Positions 37,077-46,210 of a stretch of DNA of 64,000 bases are shown piece by piece (positions within the stretch are counted from its first letter, which is position 1; the number at the start of each line of letters is the position of its first letter). The position numbers and the translations under genes are program-made. The stretch comes from an uncultured Ilumatobacter sp. (GTDB lineage Bacteria > Actinomycetota > Acidimicrobiia > Acidimicrobiales > Ilumatobacteraceae). The stretch covers positions 62,001 to 126,000 of the forward strand of contig CAJQPY010000005.1 of the NCBI GenBank assembly GCA_905480335.1. The letters are read 5' to 3'. The notes beneath the pieces were generated by a model. It ran no database searches. It was not told where the DNA came from and worked only from the letters and a program-made list of their open reading frames with translations.

Positions 37077-37973
37077 TTAGAGGGCGGCGACTACTTCAGC
37101 CATCAGCTCGCCGGCTTCGGTTGGATTGAGACCGACCTTCACGCCTGCGGCTGTGAGTGCGTCCATCTTGCCCTGCGCGGTGCCCTTGCCGCCGGAGACA
37201 ATGGCGCCGGCGTGGCCCATCTTCTTGCCGGCCGGTGCGGTCACTCCGGCGATGTAGCTGCTCATCGGCTTAGTGACGTTGGCCTGGATGAACTCGGCTG
37301 CTTCTTCTTCGGCCGAGCCGCCGATTTCGCCGAGCATCATGATCGCATGGGTTTCGGAGTCATTCTGGAACTCGGCGAGACAGTCGATGAAGTTGGTGCC
37401 GGGAACGGGGTCGCCACCGATGCCCACACAGGTCGACACGCCGATCCCGCGCTGCTTGAGTTCATACAGCGCCTGGTAGGTGAGCGTGCCTGAGCGACTC
37501 ACGATGCCCACGTTCGGGCCATCAGCCGTGGGGTTCTGCGCGATCTCACCGGCGGTGATGCCGATGTTGCACTTGCCGGGACTGATAATGCCCGGACAGT
37601 TCGGGCCGAGCAGCCGGGTGTTCGGGAAGTCACGCTGCAGACGATTGAAGGTGGTCGCTTCGTCCTGTGCGGGAATGCCCTCCGTGATGCACACCACAAA
37701 GCCGATGCCGGCTTCGGCTGCTTCAAGGATGGCGCCCGCCGCAAACTTCGGCGGCACAGCGGCGAACGACGCGTTCGCTCCGGTTGCCTCGACGGCATCC
37801 GCTACCGAGTTGAAGATCGGGATGCCGTCGACTTCTTGTCCGCCCTTGCCGGGTGTGACCCCACCGACGACCTTGGTCCCGTAGTCGCGGTTGCGGAGAC
37901 CGTGGTACTTGCCCTGGCCGCCGGTGAGTCCCTGAACCAGGACTTTGGTGTTCTCGTCAACAAAAATTGCCAT
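37077..37973 (-). CDS. sucD: Succinyl-CoA ligase alpha subunit
   Basis: Forms succinate and ATP or GTP from succinyl-CoA with SucC. The 298 residues contain the CoA-binding GLTGGQGKYHGLRNRDYG, the GPNCPGIISPGKCNIG segment, and the phospho-His loop GHAGAIVSGGKGTAQ. ATG 37973, 11 bases after sucC. A sensible length and all catalytic motifs are present. It ends at a strong hairpin. Confidence 0.96.
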   Translation of the reverse strand: MAIFVDENTKVLVQGLTGGQGKYHGLRNRDYGTKVVGGVTPGKGGQEVDGIPIFNSVADAVEATGANASFAAVPPKFAAGAILEAAEAGIGFVVCITEGIPAQDEATTFNRLQRDFPNTRLLGPNCPGIISPGKCNIGITAGEIAQNPTADGPNVGIVSRSGTLTYQALYELKQRGIGVSTCVGIGGDPVPGTNFIDCLAEFQNDSETHAIMMLGEIGGSAEEEAAEFIQANVTKPMSSYIAGVTAPAGKKMGHAGAIVSGGKGTAQGKMDALTAAGVKVGLNPTEAGELMAEVVAAL

Positions 37974-37984
37974 AATTCGAATCC

Positions 37985-39130
37985 TCAGCTTGCGAGCGCG
38001 ACCGCTGTACGGGCAGCGTCGAGCATGGTCGGCTCCGAGCGGAGCTTGTCTTCCGGGATGCCGGCGTCGAGCAGGATCTGACGCCCTTCTTCTGCGTTCG
38101 TTCCGTCGAGACGGATAACGATCGGTGCTTTCAAGACGACGCGGCCCATAGCCTCGACGATGCCCTTAGCGACTTCTTCGCCGCGGGTGATGCCGCCGAA
38201 GATGTTGATGAAGATCGACTTGACCTTGTCGTCGGAGTTGATGACTTCGAGCGCTCCAGCCATGACGTCGGCGTTTGCGCCGCCGCCGATGTCGAGGAAG
38301 TTGGCGGCTGAGCCGCCGACCTGGTTGACCACGTCGAGGGTCGACATGGCTAGCCCGGCGCCGTTGGCGATGATGCCCACGGTGCCATCGAGACCGATGT
38401 ACTGGAGGTCCTTCTCCGCCGCCATCTTCTCACGATCATCCATTACGGTGAGGCCCTTGAAATCCTCCCACTCCGGGTGGCGGAACTCGGCGCTGTCGTC
38501 GAGGGTGACCTTGGCATCAAGCGCATGCACCTCACCGGTCGGCTTGAGGATCAGCGGGTTGATTTCGGCGAGGTCGCAGTCGCCTTCGGTGTAGCAGCGG
38601 TACAGCTTGACGATGATCTCGGTTGCGCCATCGATTGCCCGCTCCGGGAGGGCCGCATCGGTACAGGCCGTGCGGGCTGTTTCGGCCGAAAGGCCGTCGA
38701 CCGGATCGATGTGGATCTTGACGATCGCGTCCGGGTTCTCTTCAGCGACGACTTCGATCTCGACGCCACCTTCGCGAGACAGCATCATGAGGTGCTTCTT
38801 CTCGGCACGATCGAGGGTGAAGCTGACGTAGTACTCCTCGTCAATGTCGGACGCGCGCTCGACCCACACCCGCTTGACGACATGACCCTTGATGTCCATC
38901 CCCAGGATGTTGCCGGCGTGCTCGCGCACTGCGGCTTCATCGTCGGCCAGCTGGATGCCCCCGGCCTTGCCGCGACCTCCGACTTGGACCTGCGCCTTGA
39001 CGACGACCGGGTACCCGGCGTTGTTCGCCTCACGCACCGCCTCGTCGACGGTGTCGGCGGGCCCACCCGGACTCACCGGGATGTCGTAGCGGGCGAAGTA
39101 CTGCTTGCCCTGGTATTCGAAGAGATCCAC
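37985..39130 (-). CDS. sucC: Succinyl-CoA ligase beta subunit
   Basis: Nucleotide-binding partner of SucD. The 381-residue protein begins MDLFEYQGKQYFARYDIPVSPGG-like and has an ATP-grasp fold with VVKAQVQVGGRGKAGG, the EINPLIL metal site and NIFGGITRGEEVAKG near the C-terminus. The start is GTG 39130. A 78-base gap separates it from the B12-binding protein gene upstream, which could place the promoter there. Nucleotide preference (ADP or GDP) is not evident. Confidence 0.95.
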   Translation of the reverse strand: MDLFEYQGKQYFARYDIPVSPGGPADTVDEAVREANNAGYPVVVKAQVQVGGRGKAGGIQLADDEAAVREHAGNILGMDIKGHVVKRVWVERASDIDEEYYVSFTLDRAEKKHLMMLSREGGVEIEVVAEENPDAIVKIHIDPVDGLSAETARTACTDAALPERAIDGATEIIVKLYRCYTEGDCDLAEINPLILKPTGEVHALDAKVTLDDSAEFRHPEWEDFKGLTVMDDREKMAAEKDLQYIGLDGTVGIIANGAGLAMSTLDVVNQVGGSAANFLDIGGGANADVMAGALEVINSDDKVKSIFINIFGGITRGEEVAKGIVEAMGRVVLKAPIVIRLDGTNAEEGRQILLDAGIPEDKLRSEPTMLDAARTAVALAS

Positions 39131-39208
39131 GTCAGATCACTGCTTCCTGTGTTAGTGGCTGGATAAAGGGGAGAAATGTTCGTTGATGCGTGGCACCGAT
39201 GGACATCG

Positions 39209-39616
39209 TCATGCGGACTCACGGTCGTCGAGGGCTGCTTCCAGCCACTCGCCGATCGCTCGTAGAGACGAGCCAGGTCCGAAGATTTCACTCACGCCCT
39301 GCTCTTTGAGCATCGCGACGTCACCGTCGGGGATCACGCCACCCCCGAAGATCATGACGTCATCGAGTCCGCGGTCCTCCAGCTCAGCGATGACGCGCGG
39401 GAAGAGGGTGAGATGCGCGCCCGACAGCAGCGAGAGCCCGACGCCATCCGCATCCTCCTGGAGGACGGTCTCGGCGATCTGTTCGGGAGTCTGATGCAGC
39501 CCGGTGTAGATGACCTCGAACCCATGGTCCCGGAGAGCTCTGGTGATGGTCTTGGCACCGCGATCATGACCGTCAAGGCCCGGCTTCGCAACGACGATTC
39601 GGTAGGTGCGTTCCAC
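39209..39616 (-). CDS. Cobalamin B12-binding domain protein (methylmalonyl-CoA mutase small-subunit type)
   Basis: The 135 residues make up a stand-alone B12-binding domain: the DxHxxG motif in KPGLDGHDRGAK supplies the axial His, followed by SLLSGAHL and FGGGVIPDGD, as at the C-terminus of methylmalonyl-CoA and isobutyryl-CoA mutases. A catalytic mutase subunit is not in the window, so it must act with one encoded elsewhere. Its position just upstream of sucCD fits a role feeding methylmalonyl-CoA-derived succinyl-CoA into the TCA cycle. Start GTG 39616. Confidence 0.9.
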   Translation of the reverse strand: MERTYRIVVAKPGLDGHDRGAKTITRALRDHGFEVIYTGLHQTPEQIAETVLQEDADGVGLSLLSGAHLTLFPRVIAELEDRGLDDVMIFGGGVIPDGDVAMLKEQGVSEIFGPGSSLRAIGEWLEAALDDRESA

Positions 39617-39730
39617 GAACCTCAGACCTTACGCAACCATTGGACGATTTCACCAACCGCTCGGACGAAGCCCGATGCGAGCCTCGGTGTTGCGCGACGC
39701 AACCCCGGTCACACTTGCCAGAATGGTTCT

Positions 39731-40252
39731 GTGGTCTCCGCTCCCCAGCTCCCCGAACTCCGCTCCCCGTTCGCCCGAGCAGTCGTCCCCGTGTTGGGTG
39801 GCGTGGTGTTCTTCGTCTTGCTCGGGTTGATCACGTGGGGCATCGCTGCGTTTTTGTCGAGCGGCGACACGGAAACCACCGACAACCTTGCGCCGCCGCG
39901 TCTCGAACTCGGCTCAGCGGCCGGCCGGGCGAATGACGTCGCGGAAGCGGGTCCTCTGCTCTTCGCTGAACTGTCAACGATCACGGGAGCACGATCGCTG
40001 GTGGTCGACCACGAGGGCGACGACCCGGCCAACGGCTGGCGTCTCTATTACGCATTCCCGCCCGGTCGGCCCGACTGCCCTGTCGAGCAGGTGCGCGGCT
40101 CTGCGACGTTCGTCGACTGTGAAGGCAACGAACTCGACGTGACCGAACTGTCGCCCCCGACCGAGGCGGTGCGTCCCGTGGTCGAAGACAAACGCACGCT
40201 ATACCTCGACCTGCGGGCGTTCTCGAGCGAGCCGACGACGACTGGCGGCTGA
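39731..40252 (+). CDS. Hypothetical membrane-anchored protein
   Basis: Family not recognised. From GTG 39731 it has 173 residues: a short cytoplasmic N-terminus, one membrane helix (about residues 17-40, VVPVLGGVVFFVLLGLITWG), and an exported domain with only two cysteines (RPDCPVEQ and FVDCEGNEL). The VRGSATFVDCEG stretch is faintly like the ends of Rieske domains, but the cluster ligands are absent. The gene lies divergently next to the B12 protein (114 bases) and converges on the flavodoxin with four bases between stops. Confidence 0.6.
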   Translation: MVSAPQLPELRSPFARAVVPVLGGVVFFVLLGLITWGIAAFLSSGDTETTDNLAPPRLELGSAAGRANDVAEAGPLLFAELSTITGARSLVVDHEGDDPANGWRLYYAFPPGRPDCPVEQVRGSATFVDCEGNELDVTELSPPTEAVRPVVEDKRTLYLDLRAFSSEPTTTGG

Positions 40253-40256
40253 GCGG

Positions 40257-40685
40257 TCAAGCCTCGGCGAGCGCGTCGACGAGGCGGATGGCGAACGCTT
40301 CGGAGTGCTCGTCGAGCTTGCTGCGATTCATTGCGAGTCCGCCGATGACGTAGGCGCCGGTGTCACCGACCGCCTGAGTGAGCCGATTGAGTGACTTGCC
40401 GGGCGACAGCGCGAACGTGCAGAACGCCGCTGCCTTCTTACCCGACAACGCGGGCAAATTCGAGATACTGTTGACAGCCCACGGTGCCTGACCGAAAACG
40501 AACGCTCCGTGCACCCATGTGCCGACGAGGATCAGGTCGGCCGCTTGGATCGCCGTCAGGTCAGGTTCGCGCACCTTGGACAGCCCGGTGATGGTCCACC
40601 GTTCCTGCGACAGCAGTTCGGCGGTCTTCTCCGCCGCTGTCCACGTGTTACCCGTCAAACTCTCGACCAGAATCGCTGCCTTCAC
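40257..40685 (-). CDS. Flavodoxin-like protein
   Basis: Likely FMN-binding electron carrier or quinone reductase-like protein of 142 residues. The N-terminus (KAAILVESLTGNTWTAAEK) matches the flavodoxin phosphate loop S/T-x-T-G-N-T, and VGTWVHGAF and FCTFALSPG supply the second and third loops. GTG 40685 is chosen because the flavodoxin fold begins right there; a GTG eight codons upstream is possible. Redox partner unknown. Confidence 0.8.
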   Translation of the reverse strand: MKAAILVESLTGNTWTAAEKTAELLSQERWTITGLSKVREPDLTAIQAADLILVGTWVHGAFVFGQAPWAVNSISNLPALSGKKAAAFCTFALSPGKSLNRLTQAVGDTGAYVIGGLAMNRSKLDEHSEAFAIRLVDALAEA

Positions 40686-40817
40686 GCTCGACAGTCTGCC
40701 ACGCCGCACCGGGGAGCAACGCCTTCGCTGCGCGTCAGACGAGCGGCACCGAATCCGGACTCAGCGCGTTGGTTCCATGCCGGGGGACAAATCCACTCAG
40801 GGTGGACCGAGCGCACC

Positions 40818-40988
40818 TCACCGGCGTCGCGTGGCCAACTGAACAGCATTCGACACGATCAGCAGCGAGAACACAGATGCCGGCACCCACAGCTGGCGGA
40901 GCAGGCACAGAACGAGCAACGACGCGAGCACGATGATCAAGACAATGTTCACGCGCACGAGGCGTTGCGCAGGGGTCAGACCGCTCAC
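40818..40988 (-). CDS. Small hydrophobic membrane protein (56 aa)
   Basis: A short frame from GTG 40988 gives a 56-residue protein with two hydrophobic helices (NIVLIIVLASLLVLCLL and WVPASVFSLLIVSNAVQL) and a basic tail (ATRRR). It starts 22 bases after the pcrA stop on the same strand, with no other gene in that space. Hydrophobicity pattern and placement suggest a real gene; no family is recognised. Confidence 0.55.
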   Translation of the reverse strand: MSGLTPAQRLVRVNIVLIIVLASLLVLCLLRQLWVPASVFSLLIVSNAVQLATRRR

Positions 40989-41010
40989 TGGATCCTCGTC
41001 GACTGCAGCG

Positions 41011-43431
41011 TCACGTCAGCTTTTTCAGCGGGGCCCATGCCAGTGAGAGGTGCTTCAGCCCGACGCCGCCGGAGAAGTTGATGACCGCCTCGGTTTTCTC
41101 GCCCTCACCATCGACTGCGATGATGGCGCCGACACCAAAGGCCGGATGTTCGACCTGATCGCCGACGTGCAGGCCGAGTTCTTGGCTGTTGACCGGTTCT
41201 GCGATCTGCTGGCCCGCACGCATAGCGGCATCGACGACTTGGTCCCTGTGCCGCTCCTGATCTGCCTTAAGGTCAGCGTTGATGTCGATGCCGCCATCAG
41301 CCGCTTCGTCAAGCGCACGCCGATAAGGCGGCGGGTCGGAGCGGTAGGCAGCACCGCGTTCCTCGCGATAGCTCTGGCGTCCGTACGACGAGCGCCCGGT
41401 AACGTTGCCCTTGGATTCGACTAGTTCAGCGGGAATCTCATCGAAGAATCGCGACGGCGGGTTGTACTGAGTTGAGCCGTAGAGCTGCCGACTCCATGCA
41501 TGCGACATGTACAGCCGCTGCATCGCCCGGGTAATCCCCACATACGCCAGCCGTCGCTCCTCTTCCATCTGTGCCGGCTCGGTGAGCGCTCGCACGTGCG
41601 GAAACACCCCTTCCTCAACGCCTGCGAGGAAGACCGTGGGATATTCGAGCCCCTTCGCCGAATGTAAAGTCATCAGCACAACCTGATTGCCGTCGTCGAG
41701 CTGATCGGTGTCGGCAACGAGTGCGACCTGTTCCATAAACTCGTCGATGACCATGAATTCGCGAGCTGACCCGACGAGCTCGCCGAGGTTCTCAATCCGC
41801 GTATGCGCCTCGACCGTGTCTTCGGCGTCGAGTTCGGCCAGGTACCCCGAACCGTCGAGCGCTAGCTGGAGAACATCGCCGGGGCCGTAGGTCGAGTCGG
41901 CCGCTACGACACTCAAACCATCGAGCAACTCAACGAACTGGGTGATCCCGCGGAGGGCCTTGCCCCCAACACCTGCCTCCTCGCAACGCCGAAGTGCTTC
42001 GATGAAGGGAACACCGACGCTCCGAGCAAACGAGTCGAGCTTGTCGACGCTCGCGCCCCCAACTCCCCTCTTGGGCGTATTAAGAACGCGTTTCAGCGAG
42101 ACCTCATCAGCAGGGTTGACCACCGTCCGCAGGTACGCCATGGCGTCCTTGACCTCACGGCGATCGTAAAAGCGGGTGCCACCGACGACCTTGTACGGAA
42201 CACCGATACGCATGAACGCCTCTTCAAGCACGCGGCTCTGTGCGTTGGTCCGGTATAGAACGGCCATGTCGCTCCAGGCAGTTCCCTCCGACTCGTTCGC
42301 GTGGCGAGCGCTTGAGGCGATGAAGGTTGCCTCGTCGCCCTCGTCGTCAGCGTGGTAGCGCGTGATTCTGTCCCCGTCACCGAGGTCCGTCCACAACGCC
42401 TTGGGCTTGCGTTCAGTGTTGTTGTCGATAACCGCGTTGGCTGCGTCGAGGATGGTCTGCGTGCTGCGATAGTTCTGGTCGAGCACGACTGTCGTGACGT
42501 CGGGGAAGGCTTCTTCGAAGTCCAAAATGTTGCGGAGGTCGGCCCCGCGCCATCCGTACACGCCCTGATCGGAATCACCTACAACGGTAACGGCACGGTG
42601 GCCTCCGGCAAGCATCATCACAATCTCGTTCTGCGCCTGATTCGTATCCTGATACTCGTCGACGAGAATGTGGCTGAACCGCTCTCGATAGTGCTCCAGG
42701 ATGTTGCCGTGCTCGCAAAACAGAGTGACGACGTTGATCAGCAGATCGTCGAAGTCCATTGCTCCGGCCCGCAGCAAACGCGCCTGGTACTCGGCGTAGA
42801 TATCTGCGTGCTTTCGGTCGAAGATATTCTCGGCTTGGTCGGCCATCTCTTCGGGAGTGACGAGTTCATTCTTCTTGAGCGAGATGATTCCCTGCACTCC
42901 CCGAGGGGTGAATCGTTTTGAGTCGAGACCCAGGTCACGGATGACGTACGAAACGAGGCGGTTGGAGTCGGCTGAGTCATATATCGAAAACCGGCGCGGG
43001 TAGCCGATCGCCTCGCCGTCGGCGCGCAGGATGCGAACGCATGCGGAGTGGAACGTCGACACCCACATCGTCTTCACAACAGGTCCGACGAGTTCGCGGA
43101 CGCGGTCGCGCATCTCGGACGCGGCCTTGTTGGTGAACGTGATCGCAAGAATCTTCGCCGGATGCACACCTTCATGGACGAGGTGCGCGATCCGGTGGGT
43201 GAGCACCCGCGTCTTGCCCGAACCGGCGCCGGCCACCACGAGCAGCGGCCCCTCATCGTGAACCACGGCATCAAGCTGATCAGGGTTCAGTCCTTGAACG
43301 AACGGTGACGGACCCTTAGGTCGCTGCTCCATCGACGGCTCTCGGAGCATCTCAAATTCGTCGAGTGATCGAGGCTCTAATACGGACTCAGCCGGGTGCG
43401 GGACCCCGGCGAACAACTCCTCATCGGTCAT
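41011..43431 (-). CDS. pcrA: ATP-dependent DNA helicase PcrA/UvrD
   Basis: Superfamily 1A 3'-5' helicase for DNA repair and replication restart. The 806 residues contain motif Q/Ia (LNPDQLDAV), Walker A (GAGSGKT), VDEYQDTN (motif II), GDSDQGVYGWRGA (motif III), DQNYRST (IV), TLHSAKGLEYPTVFL (V) and VGITRAMQRLY (VI). The C-terminal tail ends in a Tudor-like domain (VGDQVEHPAFGVGAIIAV) that in PcrA binds RNA polymerase. I use ATG 43431 (MTDEELF); a GTG at 43443 is in frame and four codons longer. A long leaderless region of about 450 bases lies upstream. Confidence 0.96.
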   Translation of the reverse strand: MTDEELFAGVPHPAESVLEPRSLDEFEMLREPSMEQRPKGPSPFVQGLNPDQLDAVVHDEGPLLVVAGAGSGKTRVLTHRIAHLVHEGVHPAKILAITFTNKAASEMRDRVRELVGPVVKTMWVSTFHSACVRILRADGEAIGYPRRFSIYDSADSNRLVSYVIRDLGLDSKRFTPRGVQGIISLKKNELVTPEEMADQAENIFDRKHADIYAEYQARLLRAGAMDFDDLLINVVTLFCEHGNILEHYRERFSHILVDEYQDTNQAQNEIVMMLAGGHRAVTVVGDSDQGVYGWRGADLRNILDFEEAFPDVTTVVLDQNYRSTQTILDAANAVIDNNTERKPKALWTDLGDGDRITRYHADDEGDEATFIASSARHANESEGTAWSDMAVLYRTNAQSRVLEEAFMRIGVPYKVVGGTRFYDRREVKDAMAYLRTVVNPADEVSLKRVLNTPKRGVGGASVDKLDSFARSVGVPFIEALRRCEEAGVGGKALRGITQFVELLDGLSVVAADSTYGPGDVLQLALDGSGYLAELDAEDTVEAHTRIENLGELVGSAREFMVIDEFMEQVALVADTDQLDDGNQVVLMTLHSAKGLEYPTVFLAGVEEGVFPHVRALTEPAQMEEERRLAYVGITRAMQRLYMSHAWSRQLYGSTQYNPPSRFFDEIPAELVESKGNVTGRSSYGRQSYREERGAAYRSDPPPYRRALDEAADGGIDINADLKADQERHRDQVVDAAMRAGQQIAEPVNSQELGLHVGDQVEHPAFGVGAIIAVDGEGEKTEAVINFSGGVGLKHLSLAWAPLKKLT

Positions 43432-43443
43432 GACGGGTTCCAC

Positions 43444-43892
43444 TCTAGGGATCGGGAGTCACAGCCAGACCCGTTCGCAGGCCGGTGACGTGGGGTGAGT
43501 AAGTTGTCTCGCCTATCGTCAGAACCCGAGAGCGTCGAGGGTGAACCCCGAAACGAAATGACTGAACATTCCAGACAGGGAGTTCCCTGCGGCCAAGAAG
43601 TAGTCCAATGGGACAGCGAATCGCGAAATACGGGCGGCACGCGTCGGCACGATCCTGGCGTTTCCGTTGGCAGCAGCGACATCATCCCGGCTGTCGGTCG
43701 TTGGGGGACGCCCCTCGTTGGGCCAAAAACAGGCCCACTGGTCTGAACAGTTTCACGTACGGGCGACGCAAGCAAGCGGGGAAACCCGCTTTCGTCCAAA
43801 GTAAGGGTCCCACTGAAAGAAGCAAGAGGCTTAGTGCCAACGCAGTCGGCGATTTCTTTTGCGATCCCAGATTGCAACATCCGCCAGGGCAG
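43444..43892. other. 449-base intergenic region with several hairpins, ncRNA candidate
   Basis: No convincing gene. Read on the plus strand it contains: CAGGGA-gt-TCCCTG (43576-43589), GGGG-acg-CCCC (43704-43714), TGGGCC-7-GGCCCA (43719-43737), and a two-part hairpin at 43761-43797. In the last, GGGCGA pairs with TCGTCC around a one-sided bulge CGCAAGC and a seven-pair stem AAGCGGG/CCCGCTT closed by a GAAA tetraloop. GNRA loops are common in structured RNAs. It could also hold the ABC-F terminator and pcrA promoter. I did not match it to tmRNA, RNase P or SRP RNA. Confidence 0.4.
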
Positions 43893-45725
43893 TCACTCTG
43901 CGAGTTCGGCCAGCGCCAACCATTCGGCCTCGAGCCCGTCGAGTTCGGTCTGGGCCGCTGCAAGCGTGACACCACGCTCGGCCATCATGGTGTGATCGGT
44001 GAGGTTGGCGAGTTCCTCGTGCAGTCCATCGACGCGCCTCTGAGCCTTCACCATCGCCTGCTCCGTTTCGCGCAGCCGACGTCCGATCGTCGATGGACTC
44101 GGACCGACACGTTCCGCCTTGGGCTTACCGCTTGGCGCTATCTGCACCCGCTTCGCAGAAGGCGACGACGTCCGACCCGACGCCGATTTTCGGCCGGTCG
44201 ACGATGCCCGCTCGATGAGCCACCCACCGACACCACCGGCGACGCGACGCATCGTCCCGCCTGGCTCGATCGCCAAGACATGATCGGCAACACGGTCAAG
44301 AAAGGCTCGATCGTGACTTGCAGCGATCAACGCGCCCGGCCAAGTATCGAGAAAGTCCTCGAGCGAACGGAGTGTGTCGAGGTCAAGGTCGTTGGTCGGC
44401 TCATCGAGGATCAGCAGATTCGGCTGTCGAGCCAAAACCATCACGAGTTGGAGTCGGCGCTTCTCTCCACCTGAAAGCATCCGCACGGGGGCGTACTGAG
44501 CGGTCGAATCGAACCAGAACTTTTCGAGCAGCGCCTTGTCCTCGTGATCGGGCTCACGGAACGGGCCGGCAACCATTTTCCTGACAGTCATATCAGGGTC
44601 GAGCGATGCCGAATGCTGGTCTGCGTACCCGACGACGACGGTCGCGCCGACCTTCACGGTGCCGAGCGCTGCCTCGCGGCGACCGGCAATGATGTCGAGC
44701 AAGGTCGTCTTTCCTGACCCGTTCGGCCCTACGACTGCTAGGCGCGCTCCGGGCTCGATCACTAGGTCGACCCCACTGAAGATGGTCGCCGGACCGGTAC
44801 CACCCGTCGTCGGGAACTGCTGGCCGACGTCGACCAACTCGATGACCTGATTGCCGAGGCGGGTTGCGCCTGCACCGAGCTCCAAGTCGTTGGCTCGTAC
44901 ACCGAGGTCGCGTGGCCCTCCGGAGACAATCTCACTTGCGGTACGGAGCCGAGCCTTGGGTTTCGAAGTACGGGCCGGGGCGCCACGCCGCAACCATGCC
45001 AGTTCCTTACGTGCGAGAATCTTGCGCGTCGACTCCTCCGCTGCCTCACGCTCGGAGCGCTCGACCCGCGCATCGAGATAGGTGGCGTAGGCGCTCGATC
45101 CGGCCGCAGCCTGATGGATGAAGCATCGGCTGTGATCGAGTTCGATGACCTTGCTCGGGCCGACCTGAGTGGTGAGCCGATCAATCGCATGACGATCGTG
45201 GGTGACGAGAACGAGCGCCGCCGACATCGAGACCAGCCGCGACTCGAGCCACTCGATCGCCTCGAGATCAAGATGGTTGGTCGGCTCGTCGAGCACAATC
45301 ATGTCGTGACTATTCTCTGCGGCTCCGGTTCCGCCGCCATTGTCGGCAAGCATCTTGGCAAGCGCAACGCGTTTCGCCTGCCCACCGGAAAGTTCGTCGG
45401 TGCGTCGACCGAACAGCGGTTGAACTCCGAGCGAGGTCGCAACCGCCGCAACCTCCCAGCCCTCGCCGAGGTACTCCGACACAGTTCCGGCCGGCAGCAC
45501 CGGGTCCTGCTCGAGCATCGTGATCCGCGCTCCTCGTCCGAAACGGACTGCTCCACTGTCGGGCTGCAATGCACCGGTCAGAATCCGCAGCAACGTCGTC
45601 TTCCCCGATCCGTTGACCCCGACCACAGCCACACGATCCCCGCGAGAGATCGTGACGGAGAGATCGTCGAACAGCACTTTGTCGGGCTGTTCGAGCCGGA
45701 CTCCCGACACGTCAACGCAGATCAC
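43893..45725 (-). CDS. ABC-F family ATPase (Uup-like)
   Basis: Cytoplasmic twin ABC ATPase that acts on ribosomes rather than transport. The 610 residues have two nucleotide-binding domains: first Walker A GVNGSGKT, signature LSGGQAKR, Walker B MIVLDEPTNHLDLEA; second GPNGSGKT, LSGGEKRR, LLILDEPTNDLDLD. No membrane segments are present. The linker between the domains (about residues 230-290) is long and basic, and the C-terminal tail has a coiled-coil-like stretch, both as in Uup. Start ATG 45725. The neighbour crcB is divergent with 26 bases between starts. Confidence 0.9.
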   Translation of the reverse strand: MICVDVSGVRLEQPDKVLFDDLSVTISRGDRVAVVGVNGSGKTTLLRILTGALQPDSGAVRFGRGARITMLEQDPVLPAGTVSEYLGEGWEVAAVATSLGVQPLFGRRTDELSGGQAKRVALAKMLADNGGGTGAAENSHDMIVLDEPTNHLDLEAIEWLESRLVSMSAALVLVTHDRHAIDRLTTQVGPSKVIELDHSRCFIHQAAAGSSAYATYLDARVERSEREAAEESTRKILARKELAWLRRGAPARTSKPKARLRTASEIVSGGPRDLGVRANDLELGAGATRLGNQVIELVDVGQQFPTTGGTGPATIFSGVDLVIEPGARLAVVGPNGSGKTTLLDIIAGRREAALGTVKVGATVVVGYADQHSASLDPDMTVRKMVAGPFREPDHEDKALLEKFWFDSTAQYAPVRMLSGGEKRRLQLVMVLARQPNLLILDEPTNDLDLDTLRSLEDFLDTWPGALIAASHDRAFLDRVADHVLAIEPGGTMRRVAGGVGGWLIERASSTGRKSASGRTSSPSAKRVQIAPSGKPKAERVGPSPSTIGRRLRETEQAMVKAQRRVDGLHEELANLTDHTMMAERGVTLAAAQTELDGLEAEWLALAELAE

Positions 45726-45751
45726 TCCGCCACGCTACGACGAGGTTGACC

Positions 45752-46210
45752 ATGTCCGGACCCGACAACCCCGTTGACAGGGCCTCGGCCTGGCAGAGTG
45801 GCGACGTGTCCGAGCCAAACAAGCTGCAGACGACCATCGCCGTCGCGATCGGTGGCATCATCGGGGCAACCGTCCGGTGGGCAGTCGGGACACAGCTCGC
45901 ACCCGACGGCACGGACGGATTCCCGCTGGACGTCTTGGTTGTCAATGTGACCGGCTGCATGCTGATCGGTGTCACGGCTGCCCGTATCTCTCGACCGTCG
46001 ATCGCCTGGGCGTTCGTCGCGACCGGTGTCCTCGGTGGGTTCACGACGATGTCCGGCTTGGCCGTCACGCTGAATGACCTCGCCGAGTCCGGCGAGACCG
46101 CCACGCTTGTGACGTACCTGGTGGTCACACTCACGGCGGGCTTCGGCGCGCTCCTCGCCGTCGAACGACTCGGCGGGCAGGTTGAGGACGACCCGGCGGG
46201 CATCGAATGA
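45752..46210 (+). CDS. crcB: Fluoride exporter CrcB/Fluc, subunit 1
   Basis: Fluoride channel of the Fluc family, 152 residues. After about 30 hydrophilic residues, four membrane helices are seen (for example IAVAIGGIIGATVRWAVG, LVVNVTGCMLIGV, WAFVATGVLGGFTTMSG). The N in VVNVTGC and the FTTMSG turn are Fluc hallmarks. ATG 45752 is chosen because GAGG lies six bases upstream; a TTG two codons earlier is in frame. The stop overlaps the next crcB by ATGA. Fluc channels are antiparallel dimers, so two adjacent genes suggest a heterodimer. I see no fluoride-riboswitch motif before it. Confidence 0.88.
   Translation: MSGPDNPVDRASAWQSGDVSEPNKLQTTIAVAIGGIIGATVRWAVGTQLAPDGTDGFPLDVLVVNVTGCMLIGVTAARISRPSIAWAFVATGVLGGFTTMSGLAVTLNDLAESGETATLVTYLVVTLTAGFGALLAVERLGGQVEDDPAGIE

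Noticed and set aside
43428-43880. Minus-strand ORF of 150 codons filling the gap between pcrA and the ABC-F gene
   Set aside because: Composition is arginine- and serine-rich with no family likeness, and the same DNA folds into several hairpins; I prefer non-coding.
45726-45751. Fluoride riboswitch ahead of crcB
   Set aside because: The gap to the divergent gene is only 26 bases, too short for the riboswitch fold, and no matching motif is seen.
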